NCBI RefSeq assembly: GCF_028688295.1
Contig: NZ_JAQTYM010000003.1
Coordinates: 17,455-81,454, forward strand
Length of the DNA stretch: 64,000 nucleotides
From: Sulfuricurvum sp.
GTDB taxonomy: Bacteria > Campylobacterota > Campylobacteria > Campylobacterales > Sulfurimonadaceae
Direction of reading: 5' to 3'
Part shown: in pieces, positions 1 to 9,047 of the stretch
Numbering within the stretch: the stretch's first letter is position 1
How the letters are laid out: each line of letters opens with the position of its first letter
The notes under the pieces: generated by a model
Seen by the model: only the letters and a program-made list of their open reading frames with translations
Database searches by the model: none
Told to the model about the DNA's origin: nothing
Made by a program: the position numbers and the translations under genes

Positions 1-786
1 GGGGATCGGATCGGAAACAACCCCTCGATGTTTCGGGGGGAGGGGTACGATTTCATTGAACTGCGCGAATACGTCAGCGGTGATGATACCCGTCACATCG
101 ACTGGAACGTTACGGCGAAGATGGGGAAACCGTTCGTTAAAGTGTTTCGAGAAGAACGCGAGCTTAATGTCCTCACCGTCGCACTGCTCGGCGGGGGACT
201 TCATTTCGGATCACAGAAGTTTAAGATCGAGTCTGTTGCCGAAGCGGTGGCATTGATCGGATACTCTGCGGTCACAAACGGCGATGTTTTCGGCCACGCG
301 AATTACTCCGAAACCCTCCGAAACGAGATTCGTCCCGCGAAAAAGCGCTTTTCGGTACAGCAGGCGACGAGGAGTGTTTTGGATGCGGAGATACTGCATC
401 ACCGTGTTGATCTAACCCATAGCATCAAAGAGCTCTATCGTCGAACGAAGCGAAGGTCTCTGATCGTGTTGATCGGTGATTTTTTCGAGATTCCAGATTT
501 GAGACTCCTCGCTCGAAAGCACGAAGTAGTTGCTATCGTCGTACGCGACCGTGCCGAAGAGAATCCTGAAGTGATGGGATTTAGTGCCCTCATCGATCCT
601 GAGAGCGGTGCCGTATTGGAGGGGGATTTCAATGAGAAAAGCGTGAAGCGCTACCGCGAGCGGGTCAGAGCGCATGACATCGAACTTTTTGAATCGTTTC
701 GAAAAGCGGGGGTTCGCGCGAGCAAGCTCTATACCGATGCGAATGCGATTGTGACGTTGCGACGGTTGTTTGAGGGGAGAGTATGA
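1..786 (+). CDS. DUF58 domain-containing protein (5' partial)
   Basis: The reading frame is open to the left edge of the window, so the true start lies outside; an internal ATG at 28 falls inside the conserved domain and is not the start. The stretch GEGYDFIELREYVSGDD followed by RHIDWN is the hallmark of DUF58 proteins, which are cytoplasmic or membrane-attached proteins usually encoded next to a MoxR AAA+ ATPase and Bat-type von Willebrand proteins, in envelope maintenance or metalloprotein maturation. About 261 residues are visible. The stop overlaps the next gene's ATG by four bases (ATGA), indicating translational coupling in one operon that runs to 3050. A moxR gene would be expected just upstream, outside the window. 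Exact biochemical role unknown. Confidence 0.9.
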   Translation, partial: GDRIGNNPSMFRGEGYDFIELREYVSGDDTRHIDWNVTAKMGKPFVKVFREERELNVLTVALLGGGLHFGSQKFKIESVAEAVALIGYSAVTNGDVFGHANYSETLRNEIRPAKKRFSVQQATRSVLDAEILHHRVDLTHSIKELYRRTKRRSLIVLIGDFFEIPDLRLLARKHEVVAIVVRDRAEENPEVMGFSALIDPESGAVLEGDFNEKSVKRYRERVRAHDIELFESFRKAGVRASKLYTDANAIVTLRRLFEGRV

Positions 787-1178
787 AAGATTTGAATATT
801 CCGCTAAATGACATCGCTCCGTTGGTGGAGATTCCCGATTATTCACTCTATTATTTTATCGCGGTGGTTCTCATAGCGGTTGCTTTGAGCTTGGCGCTTA
901 TTTTGGCACTCATCAAGCAGATCCGAAAACGTCGTGTAAATTTGCGGAAAGAGCGTTTTATCGCACTCTCATCGGTCGATTTCTCCGACCCCAAACGTGC
1001 CGCGTACACCATCAGTGAGCTCGGACGCGTGTTTGCCTCCGATAACGAACGTACAGAAAAGGCATATCATAACCTCTTTGAGCGTTTGGCCCCCTACAAA
1101 TACGCTCCAAAGGTGGAGATGATCGATGAGGAGACGATAGGGTATTATCGCCTCTATTTAGAGATTATCGATGCTTGA
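783..1178 (+). CDS. Small membrane protein of the DUF58/Bat operon
   Basis: A 131-residue protein with one clear hydrophobic segment at about residues 24-46 (YFIAVVLIAVALSLALILAL) followed by a basic stretch (KQIRKRRVN), so the C-terminal two thirds should be cytoplasmic. It starts in the ATGA overlap with the DUF58 gene and its own stop overlaps the ATG of the next gene at 1171. Its position and topology match the short DUF4381-like proteins commonly placed between DUF58 and BatA genes, but the sequence itself is too divergent for me to assign the family firmly. Probably an accessory component of the same envelope complex; function inferred from context only. Confidence 0.75.
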   Translation: MKDLNIPLNDIAPLVEIPDYSLYYFIAVVLIAVALSLALILALIKQIRKRRVNLRKERFIALSSVDFSDPKRAAYTISELGRVFASDNERTEKAYHNLFERLAPYKYAPKVEMIDEETIGYYRLYLEIIDA

Positions 1179-1905
1179 GGGGATTTATTTCCAGTTTCCC
1201 AAGCTCGGATTTATCCTCTTTTTCTTTCTCGCATGTGAGGCACTCTGTCCGCTTCGCAGTAACCCGATCTATTTTCCCCGCAATGCACTGTTTGGAATGG
1301 ATGAAACAAAGCCCCCTTTGTGGATGTGGGTTGCCAAATGGGCGATGATCTCTTTTTTCATCGTCGCGTTGATGTCTCCCGTTCGGGAGGTGAAAGAGGA
1401 GCCAAGAGGATATGACATCCTGATTGCACTTGAACCCTCATCCATTCAACCCGAAATATTGGAGGATATCCGATCGTTTATCGAAAAACGCCCATCGGAT
1501 CGTTTTGCCCTCTATGTCCCTGCGCCATCCCCTACGATTATCCCTCTTACGGAGGATCATGAGACGTTTCTAAAAATCCTCTCTCAGCTCACAAAAGAGA
1601 ACTCTGATGGGAAAATAACCAAAGAGATAGAGCGTTTTTTCTCCACCACACCTGAAGCGAGAGGGTGGGTAATACTCCTCTCATCGAAACCCAAAGAGTG
1701 GATTCGCTCATTACCGATAGGTTTGGAGGTGAGTATTATCGAACCCACTGAGGATTGGGTAGAGGTGTCTCATCGCTCACACCCTCCTTTTGGGAGGATT
1801 GCGGTAGAGAAATATTTTGAGTATTACTACATTTATCCCCTCTTTATCGGCTTTTTAGCGATGCTCCTCTATCTGTATGGCCGTAACCAAAAGGGATTGG
1901 CATGA
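1171..1905 (+). CDS. BatA-like von Willebrand factor A protein with degenerate MIDAS
   Basis: 244 residues. N-terminal hydrophobic segments at about 10-25 and 52-66, a soluble central part, and a C-terminal membrane segment around 215-236 give the BatA topology (two N-terminal helices, VWA domain, one C-terminal helix). The VWA domain begins at YDILIALEPSS, where BatA proteins normally have a DxSxS metal-ion-dependent adhesion site; here the first Asp is Glu and the serine spacing is lost, and the domain is shorter than the usual BatA (about 320 residues). Metal binding through this site is therefore doubtful. Operonic with the genes on both sides (overlapping ATG/TGA). Envelope stress or MoxR-dependent maturation is the family role; the precise client is unknown. 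Confidence 0.75.
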   Translation: MLEGIYFQFPKLGFILFFFLACEALCPLRSNPIYFPRNALFGMDETKPPLWMWVAKWAMISFFIVALMSPVREVKEEPRGYDILIALEPSSIQPEILEDIRSFIEKRPSDRFALYVPAPSPTIIPLTEDHETFLKILSQLTKENSDGKITKEIERFFSTTPEARGWVILLSSKPKEWIRSLPIGLEVSIIEPTEDWVEVSHRSHPPFGRIAVEKYFEYYYIYPLFIGFLAMLLYLYGRNQKGLA

Positions 1906-3050
1906 GTTTTTTACATCCCGAATTTCTTTTTTGGTTACTACCACTTAGCTTTCTCCTTTTTTATTTTTGGCTTACTCAAAAACCACTCCAAAATCGGTGG
2001 CTTAGTGAGGCGGTACTCGAAAAATTGCGTGCACCTGAGACCACTATGGGGCTCAAAGGCCGTAACATCCTTTTTTTAGTTTCGTCTGTGTTGATTATCC
2101 TAGCTATGGCTCAACCGGTGATTATTGATTCGACACCGATCGAGGGGAAAGAGCTTCATGTTGTCATTGCGATTGATCGGAGTAATGAGCATTTTGAGCA
2201 GATTCGATCATTGGCACGCTCAACTCTCTATTCTGTTTTGGGTGAGAATATTGAACTGATGGCATACGATGAGAAACTCTATGAAATCGCACCGCGAAGT
2301 AATGATGGGGGGATATTAGGGGAATTGATACGTCATCTAGCCCCTTCTGATAAACCTTCCAATCGTGATGTGTTAACGGAAAAGTTGGCACAGCGTAAAG
2401 CAGATATGACGATCATCATCACCTCTATACCGTTTAAGATGGAGGGTATGATGCTGGTTGCTTCCCCATCGGATGTTTTAGTCGTCCATGAAAAATTGCT
2501 GGAGCTAAGAAACAACCATCGTATTCAAGCTCATATCCCCCTCTTTTTTTATCCTTTGGGATTGGCGATGGTGTTGATTTTGTTTGCCCTCTCTTCGATG
2601 AGCAAGCGTCAAAGTGTGAGTGTTGGAATCGTCCTTTTTGCTTTGAGTCTATTCCCCATGAACTCTCATGCCGGGATTTTGGATTTTAAAGAGCTTATCA
2701 AGGCGAGGGAGGCGTATGAAGCGGGTGAATATGAAAAAGCGGAGCGACTTTTTGCACGTCATCAGATGAAACACGATTCGCCTCAGGTGCGTTATAACCG
2801 TGCCAATGCTCTTTATATGAGCGGTCGATATGAGAGGGCGCGTTATTGGTACGAGAGGGTCTATACCGCCGATCCGATGTTGCAAAAGCGTCTTCGTTAT
2901 AATTTAGAACAGAGTAGGGCAAAGATCGAAATGTCTAAAGCGGATAGAAAAAAGATTGAGAAGCGAGATCAACAGATTCAGACAGATGGGGTAAACTCCA
3001 CGATGCAGCCGAAGCGTTTGCCGAGGGAAACGAAATTATTTGAATGGTGA
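1902..3050 (+). CDS. BatB/BatC-like fusion: VWA domain plus tetratricopeptide repeats
   Basis: 382 residues. Two N-terminal membrane segments (about 8-24 and 55-72), a VWA-like domain from about 85 to 200, further hydrophobic segments near 213-230 and 238-255, then a TPR region of about 270-345 (AYEAGEYEKAERLF, ANALYMSGRYERARYWYERV) and a charged tail. This is the BatB layout with a BatC-type TPR tail fused on. The MIDAS reads AIDRSNE rather than DxSxS, so it is only partly conserved, like its neighbour. Starts in an ATGA overlap with the upstream gene; its stop abuts the convergent tyrA stop with no gap and no obvious terminator. Role in the envelope inferred from family and operon. Confidence 0.8.
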   Translation: MSFLHPEFLFWLLPLSFLLFYFWLTQKPLQNRWLSEAVLEKLRAPETTMGLKGRNILFLVSSVLIILAMAQPVIIDSTPIEGKELHVVIAIDRSNEHFEQIRSLARSTLYSVLGENIELMAYDEKLYEIAPRSNDGGILGELIRHLAPSDKPSNRDVLTEKLAQRKADMTIIITSIPFKMEGMMLVASPSDVLVVHEKLLELRNNHRIQAHIPLFFYPLGLAMVLILFALSSMSKRQSVSVGIVLFALSLFPMNSHAGILDFKELIKAREAYEAGEYEKAERLFARHQMKHDSPQVRYNRANALYMSGRYERARYWYERVYTADPMLQKRLRYNLEQSRAKIEMSKADRKKIEKRDQQIQTDGVNSTMQPKRLPRETKLFEW

Positions 3051-3887
3051 TTATTTAAAAATATCGTAGAGTTTGTTCGCACCCTTCATTTCGCGGCGAA
3101 GTTCTGAATAATCTTCTTCTTGGAGTGCTTTTTTAAGAGTTTGAAGTTCAATTTCAAACAGTTCAACCGCACTGAGAACGTTTTCACGGTTTTGGCGAAA
3201 AATATCTTCCCACATGGCAGGAGAACTTTTTGCCAAACGGCTCATGGAGCGAAATCCCCCTGCGGCGAGGGTGAGGATATTCTCTTTTTCTTCTTGGGCT
3301 AACACGGTGTTAGCAAGTGCATAGGAGATAACGTGGGGCATATGAGAGATAAATGCCGCATGACGGTCATGCTGATGCGCTCCCATACGGCGTATCTGCA
3401 TCCCGATTGCTTGGAAAATCCGTAATGCGATATCACGTTGCGTATCACCGCTGTGTTCCAAATCGCACAATACGACCACTTTTTCGGCGTAGAGCCCCTC
3501 GAGTGCGGCACTCGGACCGAACTGCTCCGTCCCCGTCATCGGGTGGGCAGCAACGACATTGGATCGGATAGACGGTGGGATAGCCTCGACAATGAGGGCT
3601 TTCGTACTTCCCAAATCAATCATGGTTTTATCGGTTCCTGCCAAGTCGGTAGATCGTTGTAAAAAATCGATGACACCGTTAACCGGAACCGCCAAAAAGA
3701 TAACGTCACAGTGCATTTTAAGGTCTTCAAAGCTCAGAAAAGATTCAACCAACCCCCGTTGAAGAGCGACCATTTGATGCTCTTCGTTATGATCACAACC
3801 GATTATAGAGGAGATAAACGAGAGATGCTTGAGGGCAAGCGCCATCGAACCTCCCATTAATCCTAACCCCACAATACCGATCTTCAT
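3051..3887 (-). CDS. tyrA: Prephenate dehydrogenase
   Basis: 278 residues, typical of monofunctional TyrA. The N-terminus IGIVGLGLMGGSMA is the Rossmann GxGxxG NAD(P)-binding loop; AAHPMTGTEQFGP and the HDRHAAFISHMPHVISYAL helix carry the conserved substrate-binding and catalytic His residues of the family. The enzyme oxidatively decarboxylates prephenate to 4-hydroxyphenylpyruvate in tyrosine biosynthesis. The start at 3887 is an ATG immediately before the glycine-rich loop. It is divergent from bamA; from memory, tyrA next to the Omp85 gene is also the arrangement in Campylobacter jejuni. Confidence 0.95.
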   Translation of the reverse strand: MKIGIVGLGLMGGSMALALKHLSFISSIIGCDHNEEHQMVALQRGLVESFLSFEDLKMHCDVIFLAVPVNGVIDFLQRSTDLAGTDKTMIDLGSTKALIVEAIPPSIRSNVVAAHPMTGTEQFGPSAALEGLYAEKVVVLCDLEHSGDTQRDIALRIFQAIGMQIRRMGAHQHDRHAAFISHMPHVISYALANTVLAQEEKENILTLAAGGFRSMSRLAKSSPAMWEDIFRQNRENVLSAVELFEIELQTLKKALQEEDYSELRREMKGANKLYDIFK

Positions 3888-3901
3888 AACTTACCTTTGC
3901 G

Positions 3902-3907
3902 TATAAT
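3902..3907 (+). promoter_or_regulatory. Candidate -10 element upstream of bamA
   Basis: A perfect TATAAT in the 113-base divergent gap between tyrA and bamA. Campylobacterota sigma-70 promoters rely on the -10 box and often lack a recognisable -35, and none is visible here. It would give a leader of about 85 bases; a second, weaker candidate TAGAAT at 3964-3969 lies closer to the gene. Confidence 0.35.
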
Positions 3908-4000
3908 GGTGCTATTTTAGCCCTTTTAAGTTTAATTTACGCTCCTATTAATCGTAACGGTGCTAGAATAAGGGACTATTTTAACGCAACGGACTTTGGC

Positions 4001-6241
4001 TTGAAAAAAATCACCCTCTCTTTAGCAGTAGCGAGCGCTCTTGTTTACGGATCGACACAAAATGTTCAATCAATACAGTATGAGGGGATGATCCACATCT
4101 CCGAAGCGGTCGCAAAACGGCTAAATGAGGTCAAAGTCGGTGAACCTCTCGACCCGATTGCGGTCGATAAAACCGTCAAAAACTTTTTTGACCAAGGGTA
4201 CTTTGAAGATGTATGGGCAGATGAAAATGATGGCAAAGTAACGTTTCACTTTAAAGAAAAACCGATCATCTCTAAGATAGAGCTCAAAGGGTACAAAGAG
4301 AATGATGAAGAGGCAACAAAAGGGTTGTTGCAGATTGAAAAAGGGGCTCTTTATGATGAAAAGCGTCTTGAAGGGGCTAAAAAACGGATTATCGATGCTC
4401 TGAGTACTGATGGTAAAATTGACTCAGTAGTTGAAATTGATACCGAAAAACTCGAGAATGGAAGTATGCACGTTACTTTTATTGTTAATGAGGGTGAAGA
4501 GATTATTATCAAAAAACTTCGTTACGCTGGAGTATTGACCCAAGACAGTGGTGATTTTGACAGCATGATTGCGAACAAAGAAGAGCAGTTTATGGGATGG
4601 CTCTGGGGACGTAACGACGGTAAGATGAAAGTAGCGGAACTCCAATACGATCCATTGCGTATTCGAGATTTTTACATGCAGAACGGTTATTTGGATGCGA
4701 AAATTGATGAGCCGTTTGTTGCAGTCGATTTCGATCATTACACTGCTGAAATGAGCTACAATATTTTTGAAGGAGATGTGTATCGTGTTAGCGATATCCT
4801 CATTTTTCAAGATACAGCTGTTATTGATGATAAAGAACTTTTAGATGTTATTGCACTAGAGAAAAACAAACCTTTTAACATCAAAACCTTCCGTGAAGAT
4901 GCTGATCGTATTAAAACAAAAATCGCTGATTTGGGATACGCGTATGTTCAAGTTCAACCTGATTTAAAAAAAGATAAAGAGGGAAAAAGTGTTGATGTTG
5001 TTTACCGTATTAATCCAGGTAAAAAAGTACGAATTCGTAATGTAATAGTTTCTGGTAATAACCGTACATTAGACCGTGTAGTACGCCGTGAGCTTTTCCT
5101 CGCACCAGGTGATTTGTACAGTATGACCAATCTCAAAGATTCTCGTAATGCGATTGGACGTACTGGATATTTCGAAAGCAATACAATCGAAGAGAAGCGG
5201 ATAGATGATGAATCGATGGACTTAATCGTTCAAACCAAAGAGGCACCGACCGGGAATATCCAACTTGGTGGAGGATATGGAAGCTTTGGTGGAATCTTGC
5301 TCAGCGTTGCGGTGAGTGATCGTAATATTTTTGGTTCAGGGATTAATGTAGGGCTAAATTTGGAGCGTTCACAACGCACCAGTAACTACTCGTTTAATAT
5401 CTCGAATCCTCGCCTTAACGATAGTGATTTTAGTGGTAATTTTTCAGTTTATAACAGTTCAACAGAATATGATAGTTACTCTGTTGCCTCTTTAGGTACA
5501 AGTGTAGGGATAGGTCACCGATTCAATCGTTACTGGAGCGGTTATATGGGGTATAACTATTCTAAAAATGATTACAGTGATTTTGATACGCTTACATTAA
5601 CAAGTGAACAATTACGCTATTACGAAAGTTATGCAAAAAGTTCACTTATTGTTTCGGCTACCTTTGATAATACTGATGACTATTATATCCCGCGTGAAGG
5701 GTATGCATTTTCCCAAAGCTTTGAAAAAGCAGGACTTGGGGGAGATGCTGATTTTATCAAAAGCCGTACCACTTTTGGAGCGTATAAAGGGTTGCAAAAA
5801 TTGACCGATTTTGACCTCATTCTACGCTACAAAGCTCGATTTAATTATGCGGAGGAAAGTGGCTATTTACCACTCAATGAAAAGTTTTATATGGGTGGGA
5901 TCGGTTCGGTTCGTGGATACCAAGGATATTCTATCTCTCCTACAGATGGTGTAGATAGTAATGGAAAGCCAAATAAAATTGGAGGGACTCAAACGTTCTC
6001 AAACAGTTTTGAGTTAAGTGTTCCATTGGTTCCCGAAGCGCGTATGCGAGCAACTGCGTTTGTCGATTACGGAATGATTGGTGAAAAGAGTTTGAGCGAA
6101 ATCAAACGGGGCGGTTATGGTATTTCTCTAGAGTGGTTTAGTCCGGTTGGACCACTGCAACTGGTGTTTGCTAATCCAATCGGGGATAAACCAGGAGATG
6201 AAACAACCGCGTTTGAGTTTACGATCGGACAAAGATTTTAG
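4001..6241 (+). CDS. bamA: Outer membrane protein assembly factor BamA
   Basis: 746 residues, the length expected for BamA. An N-terminal signal peptide (KKITLSLAVASALVYGSTQN) is followed by POTRA domains over roughly residues 22-415 and a C-terminal 16-strand Omp85 beta-barrel, including the conserved barrel loop GSVRGYQGY near residue 640 and a terminal strand ending FTIGQRF with an aromatic last residue. BamA folds and inserts beta-barrel proteins into the outer membrane. I take the TTG at 4001 as start because it gives an intact signal peptide; no ATG exists in frame upstream of the hydrophobic core and the Shine-Dalgarno sequence is weak. Divergent from tyrA, convergent with the DUF808 gene. 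Confidence 0.96.
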   Translation: MKKITLSLAVASALVYGSTQNVQSIQYEGMIHISEAVAKRLNEVKVGEPLDPIAVDKTVKNFFDQGYFEDVWADENDGKVTFHFKEKPIISKIELKGYKENDEEATKGLLQIEKGALYDEKRLEGAKKRIIDALSTDGKIDSVVEIDTEKLENGSMHVTFIVNEGEEIIIKKLRYAGVLTQDSGDFDSMIANKEEQFMGWLWGRNDGKMKVAELQYDPLRIRDFYMQNGYLDAKIDEPFVAVDFDHYTAEMSYNIFEGDVYRVSDILIFQDTAVIDDKELLDVIALEKNKPFNIKTFREDADRIKTKIADLGYAYVQVQPDLKKDKEGKSVDVVYRINPGKKVRIRNVIVSGNNRTLDRVVRRELFLAPGDLYSMTNLKDSRNAIGRTGYFESNTIEEKRIDDESMDLIVQTKEAPTGNIQLGGGYGSFGGILLSVAVSDRNIFGSGINVGLNLERSQRTSNYSFNISNPRLNDSDFSGNFSVYNSSTEYDSYSVASLGTSVGIGHRFNRYWSGYMGYNYSKNDYSDFDTLTLTSEQLRYYESYAKSSLIVSATFDNTDDYYIPREGYAFSQSFEKAGLGGDADFIKSRTTFGAYKGLQKLTDFDLILRYKARFNYAEESGYLPLNEKFYMGGIGSVRGYQGYSISPTDGVDSNGKPNKIGGTQTFSNSFELSVPLVPEARMRATAFVDYGMIGEKSLSEIKRGGYGISLEWFSPVGPLQLVFANPIGDKPGDETTAFEFTIGQRF

Positions 6242-6250
6242 GTTAGTGCC

Positions 6251-6280
6251 GTTCGTGGTGAGCTAAGTCGAACCATGAAC
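6251..6280. terminator. Hairpin between convergent bamA and DUF808 genes
   Basis: GTTCGTGGT and ACCATGAAC form a nine-pair stem (one G-U wobble) with a 12-base loop in the 46-base gap between convergent genes. There is no uridine run, so it is at best a factor-assisted terminator or transcript-end stabiliser. Confidence 0.35.
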
Positions 6281-6287
6281 GCGAAGC

Positions 6288-7235
6288 TTACTTCTTAAAC
6301 ACTCTCACTATTTTAGAAATCACTTCAACTACACCCATCACGATTCCACCTGCTACAATCCCCGCAATCGCATCGATGAGAACAGGTGTTATCCATCCTA
6401 ATGCCTTTCCGGCAGTTGGGATACTCTCAACGCTCTGTACGGCACTCTCTAGGAGATGGTGAGCATCAGGAATTCCGTGCAAGAGAATGCTTCCCCCAAC
6501 AAGGAACATCGCGGCAGTTCCGACAACGGTGAGAATTTTCATGAGTTTCGGAGCAAAACTGAGCAGTCCTTGTCCCAAAGCTCTTTGTGGTGCCCCGCGT
6601 TTTCCCTCCGGGGCAGTTTGAAGCAGATGAAGCCCTGCGTCATCCATTTTGACAATAGCAGCGACAATCCCATAGACACCTATGGTGATCGCTATTGCGA
6701 TTCCAGAAACAACCATGGTTTGGGTTAAGAGATCTTTATCTGCAACGGTCCCTAGCGCAATGACAATAATCTCTGCGGAGAGGATAAAGTCAGTACGAAT
6801 CGCCCCTTCGATTTTCTCTTTTTCAAACGCTTCGAGATCAACGTCTGGGTTATGGAAAGCTTCAATCAGATCATGCTGATGATCTTCCTCTTCTTTAGAA
6901 TGTAAAAAAGGGTGGGCGATTTTTTCGAACCCCTCATAACACAGATAGGCACCACCAATCATGAGGATCGGTGTGATCGACCATGGGGCAAAGGCACTAA
7001 GAGTTAATGCGGCAGGGACGAGGATCAATTTATTTTTAAATGACCCTTTAGCAACACCCCAGACCACAGGGAGTTCACGTTCAGCCCGTATGCCTGCAAC
7101 TTGTTGTGCATTGAGGGCGAGATCATCACCGAGAACGCCGGCTGTTTTTTTAGCGGCCACTTTGCTCATGGCGGCAACATCGTCGAGGAGGAGGGTTATA
7201 TCATCAATGAGTATAAGGAGGCTGCTTCCTGCCAT
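6288..7235 (-). CDS. DUF808 family membrane protein (YedI-like)
   Basis: 315 residues. The N-terminus SSLLILIDDITLLLDDVAAM and the following KVAAKKTAGVLGDDLALNA are the diagnostic start of DUF808/YedI proteins, after which come several hydrophobic helices (about 65-100, 150-200, 230-255, 270-305). It is an inner-membrane protein of unknown function, also common in gammaproteobacteria. It starts three bases after the stop of the Ppx/GppA gene (gap 7236-7238), so the two are probably co-transcribed with the ferredoxin gene further upstream. Confidence 0.9.
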   Translation of the reverse strand: MAGSSLLILIDDITLLLDDVAAMSKVAAKKTAGVLGDDLALNAQQVAGIRAERELPVVWGVAKGSFKNKLILVPAALTLSAFAPWSITPILMIGGAYLCYEGFEKIAHPFLHSKEEEDHQHDLIEAFHNPDVDLEAFEKEKIEGAIRTDFILSAEIIVIALGTVADKDLLTQTMVVSGIAIAITIGVYGIVAAIVKMDDAGLHLLQTAPEGKRGAPQRALGQGLLSFAPKLMKILTVVGTAAMFLVGGSILLHGIPDAHHLLESAVQSVESIPTAGKALGWITPVLIDAIAGIVAGGIVMGVVEVISKIVRVFKK

Positions 7236-7238
7236 AGA

Positions 7239-8711
7239 TTAATCCTTGAGTATGAGGGTAAAGTTAGGGGGTAAGACGATATTTTTGAGCTGTTCGCGTG
7301 CTAAATAGAGAGATTTTCCTCCGACGATTAATAAACCGCTGTGAGGATCCATTTCGAGTGTGATATCGGACGCGTTGACGCGTCCGGCTAAGAGGATATG
7401 GGAGAGCCACAAAATTGCGCTCAGGGCATCGAGAGTAGCCTCATCGGGTAACAATGATCCGTACGAGTTTTTAGGGATGAGATCGGAGGAGCTATTCCCT
7501 TTTTTAAAGAGCAACAGATGGGAGATCAAGGCAATTTGTGAATGACTGAGGGCATAATCCAAAGCACTCATCGCTAGATAATGGCTATGGCGTTGGTAGG
7601 CATAATAGCGGATACCAACACCGATAGAGAGGAGTTTTGCTGCGACACTCAGTTCATGTCGATAGAGAGGATTGATCTCTAAATGGAGATGAAGTAAATC
7701 AAAAATGCGTTTAGAGAGGTGAGAGCATTGGAGTGCATGATCGCTGTGAATTCCGTACGTATCGAGTAGGTAGCGTACACTTGGATTATAATGTGCGGGG
7801 AATTTATCTCCGTTGTTACGGAGTAAATCGCTCAAGAATGCCCCTTCGCGTACACCGACCCCACTACACAGTAGTTTCTGGCTTTGGGTATGACGGATAA
7901 TACGCTCTAAAATGAGGGTTCCGGGTTTGATGGTGTCAAAACGATCGGGTTTGATAAATAAAGAGCGGAGCTTTTTTGGACTGGCACCTAGTATTTGAGA
8001 GGTAAAGCGTAAAAAATCATTGGCATCACTCGTATAGGCATGGAGTTTTTTGAGAGGATACTCCTCTTTTTTCATCAACGCTCTGGTGAGGGCACGAAAA
8101 GTCCCCCCAATACCAACAAGGGTAGTCGTTCCAAAATCGGGGAGCTGTTTCAGTGCGTTATCGATATAGGCGGTTGCCCCATTAATATCGTCGTTATCAA
8201 AAAATAGCTCTTTGATGCGGACGGTTCCGATATTCAGAGAATAAAGTTGTTCCACTTTTCCGTTGCGTAGTAGGGCAAATTCGCTCGAACCGCCCCCTAC
8301 ATCAACGGTGATAGCCTCATCCATAGCAGGGAGGAGATTCGCACATGCCATCCCCCCTAAATAGGCCTCTTTTTCTCCACTAATGATTTTGATGGAGAGA
8401 GAGTGTTCACGTTTGATACGGGAGAGGAAAACAGAGGCATTAGGGGCATCACGTAAAGCAGAGGTAGCTACGCACAATATTTTTCGCGCACCGAATGAAC
8501 GGGCGATCGAAAGAAACTCACCAATAGCTAAAGAGGTACGCTCCATTGGCTCATGTTGAAGATTTCCTCCATTTTTATAAGCGGATTCGCTTAAGCGGAC
8601 GGAGCTTTTAACCTCATGCAGAATATGAAAAGCAAAACGGCTGGTTTTTTGAAAGACCGCCATCCGCATCGAATTGCTTCCGATGTCGATAACGGCGGTA
8701 CATTGTGCCAT
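7239..8711 (-). CDS. ppx: Ppx/GppA family exopolyphosphatase / guanosine pentaphosphatase
   Basis: 490 residues, matching full-length Ppx/GppA proteins. The actin-like ATPase fold signatures are visible: phosphate-1 AVIDIGSNSMRMAV at the N-terminus, the catalytic-Glu region ISGEKEAYLG, phosphate-2 TVDVGGGSSEF and the GIGGTFRAL motif, followed by a helical HD-type C-terminal half. Members hydrolyse inorganic polyphosphate and/or pppGpp; sequence alone does not separate the two activities. It abuts the ferredoxin gene upstream (stop at 8712, ATG at 8711). The polyphosphate kinase gene lies elsewhere in this window (55440-57539). Confidence 0.92.
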   Translation of the reverse strand: MAQCTAVIDIGSNSMRMAVFQKTSRFAFHILHEVKSSVRLSESAYKNGGNLQHEPMERTSLAIGEFLSIARSFGARKILCVATSALRDAPNASVFLSRIKREHSLSIKIISGEKEAYLGGMACANLLPAMDEAITVDVGGGSSEFALLRNGKVEQLYSLNIGTVRIKELFFDNDDINGATAYIDNALKQLPDFGTTTLVGIGGTFRALTRALMKKEEYPLKKLHAYTSDANDFLRFTSQILGASPKKLRSLFIKPDRFDTIKPGTLILERIIRHTQSQKLLCSGVGVREGAFLSDLLRNNGDKFPAHYNPSVRYLLDTYGIHSDHALQCSHLSKRIFDLLHLHLEINPLYRHELSVAAKLLSIGVGIRYYAYQRHSHYLAMSALDYALSHSQIALISHLLLFKKGNSSSDLIPKNSYGSLLPDEATLDALSAILWLSHILLAGRVNASDITLEMDPHSGLLIVGGKSLYLAREQLKNIVLPPNFTLILKD

Positions 8712-8966
8712 TTACTCCTCTTCCTCCGATAGTTGCTTGTGTTTGTAGAGGAGTTCTTGCATGGTTTCAACGTTGTCTTTATCAGGAATGATACAATCAA
8801 CCGGACAGACGGCAATACAAGCAGGCTCATCATAGGTTCCTACGCATTCAGTACAACGGTCTGGATCGATGATATAAATCGGATCACCCTCTTCAATTGC
8901 ATCCATCGGGCACTCTTCTCGGCATGCGTCGCATGCGATACATTCATCGACTATTAATAGTGGCAT
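8712..8966 (-). CDS. 2[4Fe-4S] ferredoxin, YfhL/Fdx type
   Basis: 84 residues with two cluster motifs: CIACDACREECP (CxxCxxCxxxCP) and CTEC-x8-CIAVCP (CxxCx8CxxxC), the second having the long insertion typical of YfhL-type or Alvin ferredoxins. Such ferredoxins shuttle low-potential electrons; in Campylobacterota they pair with pyruvate or oxoglutarate:acceptor oxidoreductases and flavodoxin. I chose the ATG at 8966 because GAGGTG lies six bases upstream; a GTG at 8975 would overlap that ribosome site. First gene of a probable operon with Ppx and DUF808. Confidence 0.93.
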   Translation of the reverse strand: MPLLIVDECIACDACREECPMDAIEEGDPIYIIDPDRCTECVGTYDEPACIAVCPVDCIIPDKDNVETMQELLYKHKQLSEEEE

Positions 8967-9047
8967 AGGTTGCACCTCGGTTTTTATATTGGTTATTGCG
9001 CGATTTATAGCGAAAGGAACCTTTGAGGAGTTTTAAAGTAGAAAAAC

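Noticed and set aside
412-846. 144-codon minus-strand frame at the left edge
   Set aside because: Antisense to the DUF58 gene and the start of its neighbour; composition unlike a real protein.
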